Origin: Streptomyces adustus
GTDB lineage: Bacteria > Actinomycetota > Actinomycetes > Streptomycetales > Streptomycetaceae
Length of the DNA: 64,000 bases
Direction: 5' to 3'
Assembly: GCF_009377175.1 (NCBI RefSeq)
Contig: NZ_VJZD01000017.1
Span: forward strand, 1 to 64,000
Below the pieces are notes generated by a model. The model was not told the origin of the DNA and searched no databases. It was given only the letters and a program-made list of their open reading frames with translations. Every line of letters starts with the position of its first letter. Position 1 is the first letter of the stretch. This document shows positions 16,793 to 24,860 of this stretch, one piece after another. Position numbers and translations under genes: made by a program.

Positions 16793-17754
16793 CGGGCACC
16801 TCCCGAGAGACGGCCGCGCAGCCGCGGGTCGATGATGCGCTGCGCCAGGTCGGCGGCGAAGCCGATGCCGAGCACGGCGAGCGTGGACACGAACAGGACG
16901 CCCTGGATCACCGGGTAGTCGTGCTGGGCGATGCCGGTGGCGAGCAGCGAGCCGAGGCCGGGCAGCGCGTACACCGACTCCACGACGACGGCCCCGAGCA
17001 GTGTCGAGGCGAGCTCGATGCCCAGGACGGAGATCACCGGGACGGAGGCGTTGCGCAGCCCGTGCCGCCACATGGCCCTGGGGAAGGAGGCGCCCAGGGC
17101 GCGGGCGGTGCGCAGGTAGTCGCTGCCCAGCACGTCGAGGGCGGCGGAGCGGACGTAGCGGATGAGTGAGGCGCTCATCACCAGGGCGATGGTGACGACC
17201 GGCAGCACGAGGGAGCGTACGGCGTCGGCGGGCGCGGACCAGCCGTCCAGCGGGAAGCCGCCGGAGGGCAGCCAGCCCGCGTTCAGCGCGAAAACCGCGA
17301 CGAGGATCATGCCGAGCCAGAACACCGGTACGGCGATGCCCAGTTGGGAGATCCCGCTGAGCAGGGCGCCGTACCAGGTGTGACGCTTGTAGGCGGCCAC
17401 GAAGCCGACGGGTACGGCGATGACGACGGCCAGGACGAACGCGGCCAGCGTCAGCGGGACGGTGACGTTCAGACGGGCCGCGACCTCGGGGCCGACCGGC
17501 AGCGAGCTGACGAAGGACGTGCCGAGGTCGCCGCTCGCCAGCTGCCCGAGCCAGTGGGTGAACTGCTCGGGCAGCGGCCGGTCGGAGCCGATGGAGTGCC
17601 GGGCCGCCGCGATCTGCTCCGGGCTCGCGCCCACCGAGGTGAGCGCGTTGGCCGGGTCGCCCGGGAGCAGGCGCAGCAGGACGAACAGCACCACGCTCGC
17701 CAGGGCCAGCGAGACCAGCAGGAAGACGAAGCGGCGCAGGAGATAGCGCCCCAT
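16789..17754 (-). CDS. ABC permease (OppB/DppB-like)
   Basis: A 321-residue permease starting MGRYLLRRFVFLLV, the standard OppB N-terminal helix, followed by LLPGDPA. Six predicted helices; the EAA loop reads LGSDYLRTARALGASFPRAMWRHGLRNA. ATG 17754 overlaps the stop of the binding-protein gene (ATGA); its own stop overlaps the next GTG. Confidence 0.92.
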   Translation of the reverse strand: MGRYLLRRFVFLLVSLALASVVLFVLLRLLPGDPANALTSVGASPEQIAAARHSIGSDRPLPEQFTHWLGQLASGDLGTSFVSSLPVGPEVAARLNVTVPLTLAAFVLAVVIAVPVGFVAAYKRHTWYGALLSGISQLGIAVPVFWLGMILVAVFALNAGWLPSGGFPLDGWSAPADAVRSLVLPVVTIALVMSASLIRYVRSAALDVLGSDYLRTARALGASFPRAMWRHGLRNASVPVISVLGIELASTLLGAVVVESVYALPGLGSLLATGIAQHDYPVIQGVLFVSTLAVLGIGFAADLAQRIIDPRLRGRLSGGAR

Positions 17755-19274
17755 CAGCCCTGCTTCTTGATGTCGTACGCGTAGAACTGGGAGTTGAGGC
17801 CGTTGAGCGGGTAGCCGGAGAGCTTGCTGTTCGCGACGACGATCTGCGGGTACAGGTACAGCCAGTCGCTGGCCGCGTCCTCGGCGGTCTGCCGGTTGAC
17901 CTTCTTCAGCAGTTCGGTCTGCTGCGCGGTGGTGGTGGCTTCCTCGGCCTGCGCCACCCACTGGGTGACCTGCTTGTTGTCGTAGCCCCAGTAGAAGTCG
18001 GGGTTGCCGTACCAGACGAGGTCGCGGTCGTTGACGTGCTCCTGGAGCGTGGCCGTGAAGTCGTGGTTCTTGTAGACCTTCGTGTACCACTCGTCCGGGG
18101 TGATCGTGTTGATCTTGACGGTGATGCCGACCTTCGCGAGCTGCGACTTGATGAAGGTCGCGGCGGTGGGGTGCGGGTCGTAGTTCGGGGTGTCGAGGGT
18201 GAAGGAGAAGCCCTTGGCGTAACCGGCCTCGGCGAGCAGCTTCTTGGCCTTGGTGACGTCGTAGGCGTTGACCTTGGTGAGGTCCTCGTACCAGGGGTCG
18301 GTGGGCGGCACCATGGAGCCGATGAGCTTGCCGTAGCCGCCCCAGACCGACTCCAGGAGCTTCTGGTCGTCGATGGCCGCGGAGACCGCCTGGCGGACCT
18401 TGACGTCGGTGAACGGCTTGGCCTTGTCGTTGAAGGCGAGCAGCAGCTTGGTGGTGGAGTTGCCGTCGTTGACCTTGTAGCTCTGGTTGCTCTTGAACTG
18501 CGCGAGGGCGTCGGGCGACTGCTCGCTGGTGACCACGTCGACGGCGTTGGTCAGCAGCGCGTTGTTCAGCGCGGTGGCGTCCTTGTAGTAGTGGAAGACC
18601 ACCTGCTTGTTGGCGGCGGCGTCGCCCCAGTACCCGGCGAAGCGGTTCAGGCTCAGCGCGGAGCCGCGGGTCCACTTGGCGAGGGTGTAGGGGCCGGTGC
18701 CGTCCTCGCTCGTCTTCAGTTCCTTCGCCTCGGAGTTGATGATCCAGACGTAGGAGAGGTTGTAGACGAAGGAGATCGACTTCTGGGACAGCGTGACCTT
18801 GACGGTGTGCGCGTCCGGGGTGGCGATGTCCTTGACGACCTCGAGGTTGCTCTTGCGGGCGGACTGCGAGTCGTCCGCGAGGACCTTCTCCAGGCTGTAC
18901 TTGACGTCGGCGCTGGTGAGTTCCTTGCCGCTGTGGAACTTCACACCGCTGCGCAGGGTGAAGGTGTAGGTGAGGCCGTCCGCCGAGGCCTGGTAGTCCT
19001 GGGCGAGGAGCTTGTCGACCTTGCCGTCGTCGGTGAGCCGGAACAGGCCTTCGTACACGTTGCCGTTGAGGGCCTCGGTGACGCCCTGGCCGCCGCCCGC
19101 GGTGTTGTCGAGGTTCTGCGGCTCGTACAGGGAGCCGACGTTGACGGTGGCGTTCTTGTCCCAGGTGCCGGCGGAGGTGCTCTTCGCGCCGGAGCCGCCG
19201 CCGCAGGCGGTGAGGACGAGGGCGAGGCCGGCCGTGGTGGCGGTGACGTAGAGGGTCGACGTGCTGAGTCTCAT
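17754..19274 (-). CDS. Family 5 extracellular solute-binding lipoprotein
   Basis: A 506-residue lipoprotein with signal peptide and lipobox L-T-A-C (C24). The mature part has the family 5 pattern: LYEPQNLDNT, GLFRLTDDGKV, YTFTLRSGVKFHSGKELTSADVKYS (cut in two here), VRQAVSAAIDD and EAGYAKGFSFTLDTP. It delivers peptides, nickel chelates or similar ligands to the permeases encoded directly downstream. The ligand cannot be read from sequence. It follows the DUF1684 gene by 47 bp. Confidence 0.92.
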   Translation of the reverse strand: MRLSTSTLYVTATTAGLALVLTACGGGSGAKSTSAGTWDKNATVNVGSLYEPQNLDNTAGGGQGVTEALNGNVYEGLFRLTDDGKVDKLLAQDYQASADGLTYTFTLRSGVKFHSGKELTSADVKYSLEKVLADDSQSARKSNLEVVKDIATPDAHTVKVTLSQKSISFVYNLSYVWIINSEAKELKTSEDGTGPYTLAKWTRGSALSLNRFAGYWGDAAANKQVVFHYYKDATALNNALLTNAVDVVTSEQSPDALAQFKSNQSYKVNDGNSTTKLLLAFNDKAKPFTDVKVRQAVSAAIDDQKLLESVWGGYGKLIGSMVPPTDPWYEDLTKVNAYDVTKAKKLLAEAGYAKGFSFTLDTPNYDPHPTAATFIKSQLAKVGITVKINTITPDEWYTKVYKNHDFTATLQEHVNDRDLVWYGNPDFYWGYDNKQVTQWVAQAEEATTTAQQTELLKKVNRQTAEDAASDWLYLYPQIVVANSKLSGYPLNGLNSQFYAYDIKKQG

Positions 19275-19321
19275 GGTTCGGGGCGCTTTCGTGCTGGGTG
19301 GAACGGGAGGTCTGCGGACGG

Positions 19322-20062
19322 TCAGTGCTGTGCGAGGAAGCCGTCGCGGAAGACGGGGCGCTTCTCGCCGGCCTGGACCGGCAGGTGGAAGCGGTTCTGC
19401 CGCGGCGGCATCGGACAGTTGTACTGATCGGAGAATCCGCAGGGCGGCACGAAGGCCCGGTTGAAGTCCAGGACGACACGGCCGTCGTCGTCGGTGCGCC
19501 GGACGAACAGGAAGCGGCCGGCGCCGTAGGTGGTGTCCCCGTTGGTGGGGTCGCCGAAGACGAGCAGCAGGGTGCCGTCGTCGTCGAAGGCGCTGAGGGT
19601 GTACTCGCGGCCGTCGACGGTGAGCGTGATGTCGCCCGGCACCACGAGGTCACGGGTGCCGCCGTTGTCCCGGAGGTGCTCGAAGGGAATACGGCGGGCG
19701 CCGGGCACGGCCGTGTAGGTGGCCTCCAGAACCCAGGCCGGGTCGTACGGGAAGGCCTCGACGCCCTCGAAGTTCCGGATGGCGGGCGCGTCCGCGTCCC
19801 AGAAGCGCAGTCCGTGCTCGGGCTCGCCGGTGACGAGGTCGGTGCGGCGCAGCGTGGTGACGGTCACACTGTCCGGCTGTCCGGCGCGGGCCGCCTCGGC
19901 GTCGGGTTCCTCGCCGGCCGGGAGCCAGCGGGTCTCCACGAGGGCGAGATTCCCGGTCGGCGCGGGGAGCGCCCCAAGACGCTCGGCACGCCAGAGGTTC
20001 CACTCCTCCTCGGGGTCGACGGGGGTCGGGACGGCGGAGGACAGGGACACGGCGTGACTCAT
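19322..20062 (-). CDS. DUF1684 protein heading the ABC operon
   Basis: A 246-residue cytoplasmic protein of DUF1684. Typical segments are EEEWNLWRAER near the N-terminus, GLRFWDADAPAIRNFEGVEAFP, and the conserved C-terminal RFLFVRRT...VVLDFNRAFVPPCGFSDQYNCPMPPRQNR (quoted in parts), which carries two cysteines and the N-R-A-F-x-P-P-C core. The molecular function of DUF1684 is not established as far as I know. It is the first gene downstream of a near-consensus promoter and probably shares the transcript with the whole importer. Confidence 0.85.
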   Translation of the reverse strand: MSHAVSLSSAVPTPVDPEEEWNLWRAERLGALPAPTGNLALVETRWLPAGEEPDAEAARAGQPDSVTVTTLRRTDLVTGEPEHGLRFWDADAPAIRNFEGVEAFPYDPAWVLEATYTAVPGARRIPFEHLRDNGGTRDLVVPGDITLTVDGREYTLSAFDDDGTLLLVFGDPTNGDTTYGAGRFLFVRRTDDDGRVVLDFNRAFVPPCGFSDQYNCPMPPRQNRFHLPVQAGEKRPVFRDGFLAQH

Positions 20063-20118
20063 TCGGCTAGACGGGCACGACCATCACGGATCGTTACATG
20101 GTGGCCAAAGCATGTTCT

Positions 20119-20147
20119 TTATCAGCCATAAGCCGTCCTAATGTCAA
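20119..20147 (-). promoter_or_regulatory. Near-consensus housekeeping promoter for the DUF1684-ABC operon
   Basis: On the minus strand TTGACA (plus 20142-20147), exactly 17 bp, then TGATAA (plus 20119-20124), ending 56 nt before the DUF1684 start. The flanking DNA is unusually AT-rich. The rest of the 371-bp gap 20063-20433 has no supported gene. Confidence 0.65.
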
Positions 20148-20433
20148 ACCGCTTCTCGGCAGGTGAGACGACCGTCCACGTGATCGGAGCCCCCGGATCA
20201 TCGCGCCACCATCACGTACAGTGACTATTCCCGATGGGCCGGTTCTCTCGCGGGGAACCGGCGGCCCCGAGTCCGGCTTCAACAGCCGCGCGCCGTACGC
20301 CAGTCGGGACGCCGACGGCCCTGGGCGCGCTTCCCGGCGCTCCCTCACGGATCCGAACCGATCCGCCCTCGCCCCGGAACCTCATGGCAGCCCGGGACGT
20401 CCCCCACAGGAACGGGCGAGGGGCTGGGGAATC

Positions 20434-21093
20434 ATGCGCAGACAGTTCATGTGCGGTCTGGCCGCGTTGGCGATGTCGGTCCTGACGGCCTGTTCCACCG
20501 GTGGTGACGACACCTCCCCGCGGCCGTCGGCGCCTTCGGCCCGGCCGAAGGCCTCGGCCCCGTCGGCCCCGTCGGCCCAGGACGGCGCCGACACCGACGC
20601 CGCCACCCGTGCCGCCGCGGAGCAGTGGCTGCGGTCGCAGCCGGGCGAGCAGGGCAAGGACGCCCCCGACGAGCGGGGCTTCGTGGAGGTGCGCACCGAG
20701 AGCGGGAGTTCCGGCTTCGTCTGGCAGACACGGGACGACCGGTTCTGCGCCGCCGACGTCGGCGGCGGCTTCAGCGTCGTGACGTGTCTGCCGCACCCCA
20801 TACCGCTCCGCAAGGATCCCCACATCACCGAACTGGGCTACGTGCCGAGCCCCGGATGGACCGTGCTGTTCGCCGCCGACCACCAGGAGGTCACGTCCGC
20901 GACCTGCGCGGGCGCGCCCGTCGAGGTGCGCAGGGTCGAGACGCTGAACGAGGGCCGGCGCATCGTGTACGCCGCCCATTTCACGGAACGCCGACTGGGC
21001 TTCATGACCGTCGCTCTGCGACGCGGGACCGCTTCGGCCACCGCACGTGTGAACGTGAACGGAGTGGTCTCCCAAGGTCCTCGCTGCGGCTAG
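20434..21093 (+). CDS. Lipoprotein of unknown function
   Basis: A 219-residue lipoprotein. ATG 20434 follows GGGGA. Lipobox L-T-A-C (C20), then a P/S/A-rich linker (about 25-48) and a globular domain of about 170 residues with four cysteines (RFCAAD, VTCLP, ATCAG, PRCG), probably two disulfides. I do not recognise the family. A large hairpin begins in its stop codon region. Confidence 0.75.
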   Translation: MRRQFMCGLAALAMSVLTACSTGGDDTSPRPSAPSARPKASAPSAPSAQDGADTDAATRAAAEQWLRSQPGEQGKDAPDERGFVEVRTESGSSGFVWQTRDDRFCAADVGGGFSVVTCLPHPIPLRKDPHITELGYVPSPGWTVLFAADHQEVTSATCAGAPVEVRRVETLNEGRRIVYAAHFTERRLGFMTVALRRGTASATARVNVNGVVSQGPRCG

Positions 21094-21153
21094 GCCCTGT
21101 CGTCGAATTCCCGTCGTCGCCCGTGGGACAGACGGGAATGTGACGACAGGGCC
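21093..21153. repeat. Large palindrome (terminator or dispersed palindromic element)
   Basis: Outer arms GGCCCTGTCGTC (21093-21104) and its exact complement (21142-21153). Inner arms ATTCCCGTC (21107-21115) and GACGGGAAT (21131-21139). Loop of 15 nt. It starts on the last base of the lipoprotein stop codon and would terminate transcription. Its length and two-step stem also fit a small dispersed palindromic element. Confidence 0.75.
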
Positions 21154-21206
21154 CAGGGCCGGTTCCGAAGGTGGCGTCGTCCTCCCTGCCGCGGTGTCCG
21201 GGCAGG

Positions 21207-21836
21207 TCAGGTGGAGGTCGTCCACCGGGGGGCCGTGCGGGCCCAGGCGATGTCCCACAGCGCGAGGTTGCGCCGCTCCAGCCTGCGCGCGGCCCAGCCG
21301 TACACGACGGCGCCCATGACGGGAACGGTCAGGGCGGCGACCATCGCGGCGCCCATCGTGCGGTTGCGGATCTGCTCGGTGCTCAGCGGCGGCTCGGTGA
21401 TCTTCCCTTCGTCACTGACCCAGACCCGGACCTCACTGCCGGCGCGCAGTGCGGGTTCGACGTCGGTCGTGGCGGTCCGCGAGTGTCCGTGCGGATCGGT
21501 GAAGCGGACGGCGACCGGATACCGGGTGATCTTCGCCTCGGGGGAACCGGGTTCAGGATGGCGAGGGGCGTCGTGCACGAGGACCGCGGGCATGTGGTGC
21601 CGGACGGCGGCCTCGTCCCGCGCGGTCTGCCGGTGGTGACGGTAGGCCGCGTCGCCGACCAGGAACATGGCGGCGGGGGTCGCGGCCGTCACGGCGAGGA
21701 GCAGCCCGAGCGCGATCCACCCCTGCACGACATCGGTTCGGCGGCGCAGCGGGTTGCGCCGCCACCGCCACAGCAGAACACCGTGCGGGTCTTCAGGGGG
21801 GCGGCGGCTGTTCCGGCGTATTTCACGGGCCACCAT
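21207..21836 (-). CDS. Rv1733c-like membrane protein
   Basis: A 209-residue protein. ATG 21836 follows AAGGAG. An R-rich cytoplasmic start (WRWRRNPLRRRTDVVQGW) leads to TM1 (about 40-62), an extracytoplasmic domain of about 90 residues, TM2 (about 163-183), and a tail (RRNLALWDIAWARTAPRWT, cut for length). The NPLRRRxD motif, two-helix layout and W-rich tail fit the actinobacterial family of M. tuberculosis Rv1733c, a DosR-regulated membrane antigen of unknown function. It is the last gene of the unit starting with the TraR genes, 39 bp after the actin-like gene. Confidence 0.8.
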   Translation of the reverse strand: MVAREIRRNSRRPPEDPHGVLLWRWRRNPLRRRTDVVQGWIALGLLLAVTAATPAAMFLVGDAAYRHHRQTARDEAAVRHHMPAVLVHDAPRHPEPGSPEAKITRYPVAVRFTDPHGHSRTATTDVEPALRAGSEVRVWVSDEGKITEPPLSTEQIRNRTMGAAMVAALTVPVMGAVVYGWAARRLERRNLALWDIAWARTAPRWTTST

Positions 21837-21875
21837 GTGTCTCCTTCCGTAGAGCGGGGCGCGGTCCTGGCCGCG

Positions 21876-22697
21876 CTACCGCGGGTGTGTGGACTCGGTG
21901 AGTCCGGTGGTCGAGGGGTGCGTATGGGCGTCCTCCAGCAGCCGGCCGGCCCCCCGGACGGCCGCGGTGTGCGGGGCGGGCACCGGTGAGACGGGGGCGT
22001 GCAGTCGCCCGCTCAGGCGGTAGGTGATGTCGGGACGCAGCGCGCCCCCGCCGGCCAGGAGCACCCCTCGTCGCAGCGCGTCGAGCGTCTGGGTGGTGCG
22101 GTCCTGTTCCAACATGGTGGTGACCATCGCGACGACCGCGTCGGCGATCCGGGCCGGCGGGGTGTCGCTGTCCAGGTCGCTGGTGCCCAGGGCGGTGCGG
22201 CGGGCGTCCGTCACGAAGCCGTCGGTGAGCAGGACGACCTCGGTGACGTGGGCGCCGAGGTCCACCACGAGCAGGGGCCTGCTCAGGTCGGCGCCGACGG
22301 CGGTGGCGACGGCTCGCGCCGCCGGGACGGTCAGCACGCCGTGCGGCCGCAGCCGCTCCACCGCGGCGCGGGCCGCCTCGCGGAAGGCGAGGCCGCTCAG
22401 GACGGGTGTGGTCAGGATGAACATGGGACGGGTGGCGTGCGGCAGCCGGTGGCCGAGCAGGCGGTCCAGCATCCGGGCGGTGCCCGGGACGTCGACGATG
22501 GTGGCGCGCTGGATGGGGTGCAGGCCGCCGTCGCCCGGGAAGGTCACCGTGGGCACGTCCAGGATCACGCCCCGGCCGGACACCCAGACCCGGGTGCGTT
22601 CGCTGCCCAGGTCCAGGGCGACGCCGCAGCAATCCCGACAGCAGGGCCAGGGACGGTGCCGCGCGCTCCGGGAGCGCGGGCGGGGTGTCTCGGTCAC
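21876..22697 (-). CDS. Short MreB/Mbl-like actin homologue
   Basis: A 273-residue protein. GTG 22697 follows GGGAGGCGGG and overlaps the TraR stop by 4 bp. ATPase motifs of the actin fold are present: phosphate-1 region GVALDLGSERTRVWV (25-39), phosphate-2 VVDLGAHVTEVV (144-155) and adenosine motif LLAGGGAL (213-220). It is clearly shorter than standard MreB (about 340 residues), as if parts of the outer subdomains are missing, like short Mbl-type proteins in Streptomyces. A cysteine cluster, C19-C20-R-D-C23-C24, stands just before the first motif and is unusual. Coupling to zinc-finger TraR proteins suggests a stress or spore-wall link; this is inference. Confidence 0.82.
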   Translation of the reverse strand: MTETPRPRSRSARHRPWPCCRDCCGVALDLGSERTRVWVSGRGVILDVPTVTFPGDGGLHPIQRATIVDVPGTARMLDRLLGHRLPHATRPMFILTTPVLSGLAFREAARAAVERLRPHGVLTVPAARAVATAVGADLSRPLLVVDLGAHVTEVVLLTDGFVTDARRTALGTSDLDSDTPPARIADAVVAMVTTMLEQDRTTQTLDALRRGVLLAGGGALRPDITYRLSGRLHAPVSPVPAPHTAAVRGAGRLLEDAHTHPSTTGLTESTHPR

Positions 22698-23068
22698 CGG
22701 CCCGCCTCCCGCACCTGCTGGCAGCGCCCGCAGTAGCGGGCCTGCGGCACGATGATCAGGCGCTCCCGGGCGATGGGCCTGCGGCACAGGTGGCAGCTGC
22801 CGTACCGGCCCTGCTCCATGCGTACGAGGGCCGCCTCGACGTCGGCGAGGACCATCCGGGCGGAGGCGGCGAGCTTGGCCCGGACCTCCGTCTGGGAGGC
22901 GGTGCGCCGGTCGGGCAGCGCCTGGGGGCGGTGCGCGGCGGCGGCCGAGAGCTGCTGGAGCTGTTCCAGGCGGAACAGGCGCTGCTCGTGCAGGTTCTCG
23001 CGCAGGGCGGCGAGGTCCTCGGTCGACAGGGTCGTGTTGCGGTGGCGGGTGCTCTGCTGGTTCACCAA
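22694..23068 (-). CDS. TraR/DksA-type zinc-finger protein
   Basis: A 124-residue protein. A coiled-coil-like helix (about 15-85) precedes the C4 zinc finger C92/C95 and C113/C116 (CHLCRRPI...YCGRC). Family members such as DksA bind in the secondary channel of RNA polymerase and change promoter choice with or without ppGpp. The Gly-Arg-Tyr-Gly before the finger is typical. It is the second of two tandem paralogues, and its stop overlaps the actin-like gene start (GTGA). Confidence 0.88.
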   Translation of the reverse strand: MVNQQSTRHRNTTLSTEDLAALRENLHEQRLFRLEQLQQLSAAAAHRPQALPDRRTASQTEVRAKLAASARMVLADVEAALVRMEQGRYGSCHLCRRPIARERLIIVPQARYCGRCQQVREAGR

Positions 23069-23113
23069 TTCCCCCTCGGACGGGGCAGCGGACGGAGGCG
23101 GGGCGGACGTCGG

Positions 23114-23488
23114 TCAGGCGGCGTCGCGCTGGCAGGGGACGCAGTACCGCGTGTGCGGCAGGATCTCCAGGCGCTCGACGGGGATGGGCTTGGCGCAGCC
23201 CTCGCAGTCTCCGTAGCTGCCGTCCTGGACCCGGGTGAACGCCGCGTCGATCTCCTTGAGGACCCGGTGCACGGTGTCCCGTTGCGCGCTCGCCATCGGG
23301 TCCGGCGTGCTCGGCTCGGCCTCGGCGATGGCCCGCAGCTGCGTCAGCCGGGAGTTGCGTTCGTGTTCGAGCCGCTGCCGGGCTTCGTGCGCCGTCAGAC
23401 GCTCGGGGCGGGGTTCGGGACGAGGTTCGGAGCGGGTTTCGGCCCGGGGTTCGGGGCGCGTTTCAGTCCGGGGCGTGTCGAGCGACAT
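23114..23488 (-). CDS. TraR/DksA-type zinc-finger protein with charged repeat N-terminus
   Basis: A 124-residue paralogue of the next gene. ATG 23488 follows AAAGGA. Residues 8-30 are a low-complexity tract of E, R, T and P (RTETRPEPRAE and similar), mirrored in the DNA as GGTTCGG-type tandem repeats. The helix then runs to about 90, and the zinc finger uses C95/C98 and C116/C119. First gene of the four-gene unit (45 bp to the next TraR gene), divergent from the histidine kinase gene. Confidence 0.87.
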   Translation of the reverse strand: MSLDTPRTETRPEPRAETRSEPRPEPRPERLTAHEARQRLEHERNSRLTQLRAIAEAEPSTPDPMASAQRDTVHRVLKEIDAAFTRVQDGSYGDCEGCAKPIPVERLEILPHTRYCVPCQRDAA

Positions 23489-23906
23489 GACGGTCCTTTC
23501 ATCGACGGAACGGGGGTGTACGGAGCTGAGGCGAGGCACGAGGCCTCGGAACGGAGAAGTCTTGAAGGGGAGAAGCCTTGGACCGGAGAGGCGCGACCCG
23601 GACCGGGAACGGTGCGGCTACGGGGTCACGAGGTCACGGTGAGTGGTCCATGCCCCCACCTTGGCCGAGGCGCCGTACGAAACCCATCGGGCGCGATACC
23701 CATCTGCGGCGCCGCGCCGAGCCCCTCGCGACCTGGGCGGACACGGCAGCGGAAATGGGCATTGGAGCCCATCGACGGGGCGGGCGGGGCGGAGGGAGGC
23801 TGGGCGCAGGACGGTCGCCGAGCCGCGGCCGCGGCCCGGGCACAGGGTGCGCGGTGACCGACAGTAGAGACAGAGCCGTATCGCACGAGGAAGGGTTGTC
23901 ATCCCG
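23489..23906. other. Divergent intergenic region, TraR unit / histidine kinase
   Basis: 418 bp with no supported gene. Frames that cross it are R/P/G-rich shadows. Around 23538-23590 there are three degenerate copies of a purine-rich unit (GGAGAAG...TTG) near the TraR side. Promoters for both directions should lie here; I cannot place them with confidence. Confidence 0.55.
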
Positions 23907-24860
23907 GTGTCGCTGTTCTGGCGGATCTTCGCCCTCAACGCCGTGGTGCTGGGGTCAGCCACCGCACTGCTGCTGTGGGCCCCGGTGACGGTGTCCGTGC
24001 CGGTCGTACTGACCGAGGCGGTCATCCTCGTGGCCGGTCTGGCCGTCATGCTGGTCGCCAACGCCGCCCTGCTGGGGATCGGCCTGGCCCCCCTGGGCCG
24101 GCTCGCGAAGCTGATGACCACCGTCGACCTGCTGCGCCCCGGCCAACGCCTGCCGGAACGCGGGCACAGCGAGATCGCCGAGCTGATCCGCACCTTCAAC
24201 GCCATGCTCGATCGCCTCGAACACGAACGGGCCTCCAGCAGCGCCCGCGTCCTGCTCGCGCAGGAGGCCGAGCGGCGCCGCATCGCCCAGGAACTCCACG
24301 ACGAGGTCGGCCAGAGCATGACCGCGATCCTGCTGGCGCTGAAGCGGGCGGCGGACACGGCGGCCGAGCCGCTGCGCGGTGAGCTGCAACAGGCTCAGGA
24401 GATCACCCGCGAGAGCCTGGACGAGGTCCGCCGCCTGGTGCGTCGGCTGCGGCCGGGCGTGCTGGAGGATCTCGGCCTGGTCAGCGCCCTCACCTCGCTG
24501 ACCACCGAGTTCGCCACGCACGCCGGGCTGCGCGTGGTGCGCCGCTTCGACCCCGGGCTGCCCGCGCTGGACGAGCAGACGGAACTCGTGCTCTACCGGG
24601 TCGTCCAGGAGGCCCTGACCAACGCCGCCCGGCACGCCGAGGCCGGCCGGGTGGAGGTGACCCTGCGCCACGCCGACGGCGCGGTGGTCCTGACCGTCGC
24701 GGACGACGGCCGTGGGAGCGCCGTCGTCCGCGAGGGCGCCGGGATCCGCGGGATGCGCGAGCGGGCCCTGCTGATCGGGGCGGCTCTCGACATCACCTCC
24801 GAGCCGACGGCCGGTACCCAGGTCCGGCTGACCGTGCCCGCCAGCCCCAGAAAGTCGTGA
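23907..24860 (+). CDS. Membrane sensor histidine kinase (HisKA_3, NarL-type partner)
   Basis: A 317-residue kinase. GTG 23907 has GAGGAAGGG about 12 nt upstream. Two N-terminal membrane helices (about 5-27 and 34-57) enclose almost no periplasmic loop, so there is no extracellular sensor domain. A HAMP linker (about 55-108) leads to the HisKA_3 dimer helix with phospho-acceptor H131 (AQELHDEVGQ). The ATPase domain has N-box EALTNAARHA and G-box DDGRG. Signals are probably sensed within the membrane or through the HAMP. Its stop overlaps the regulator start. Confidence 0.9.
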   Translation: MSLFWRIFALNAVVLGSATALLLWAPVTVSVPVVLTEAVILVAGLAVMLVANAALLGIGLAPLGRLAKLMTTVDLLRPGQRLPERGHSEIAELIRTFNAMLDRLEHERASSSARVLLAQEAERRRIAQELHDEVGQSMTAILLALKRAADTAAEPLRGELQQAQEITRESLDEVRRLVRRLRPGVLEDLGLVSALTSLTTEFATHAGLRVVRRFDPGLPALDEQTELVLYRVVQEALTNAARHAEAGRVEVTLRHADGAVVLTVADDGRGSAVVREGAGIRGMRERALLIGAALDITSEPTAGTQVRLTVPASPRKS

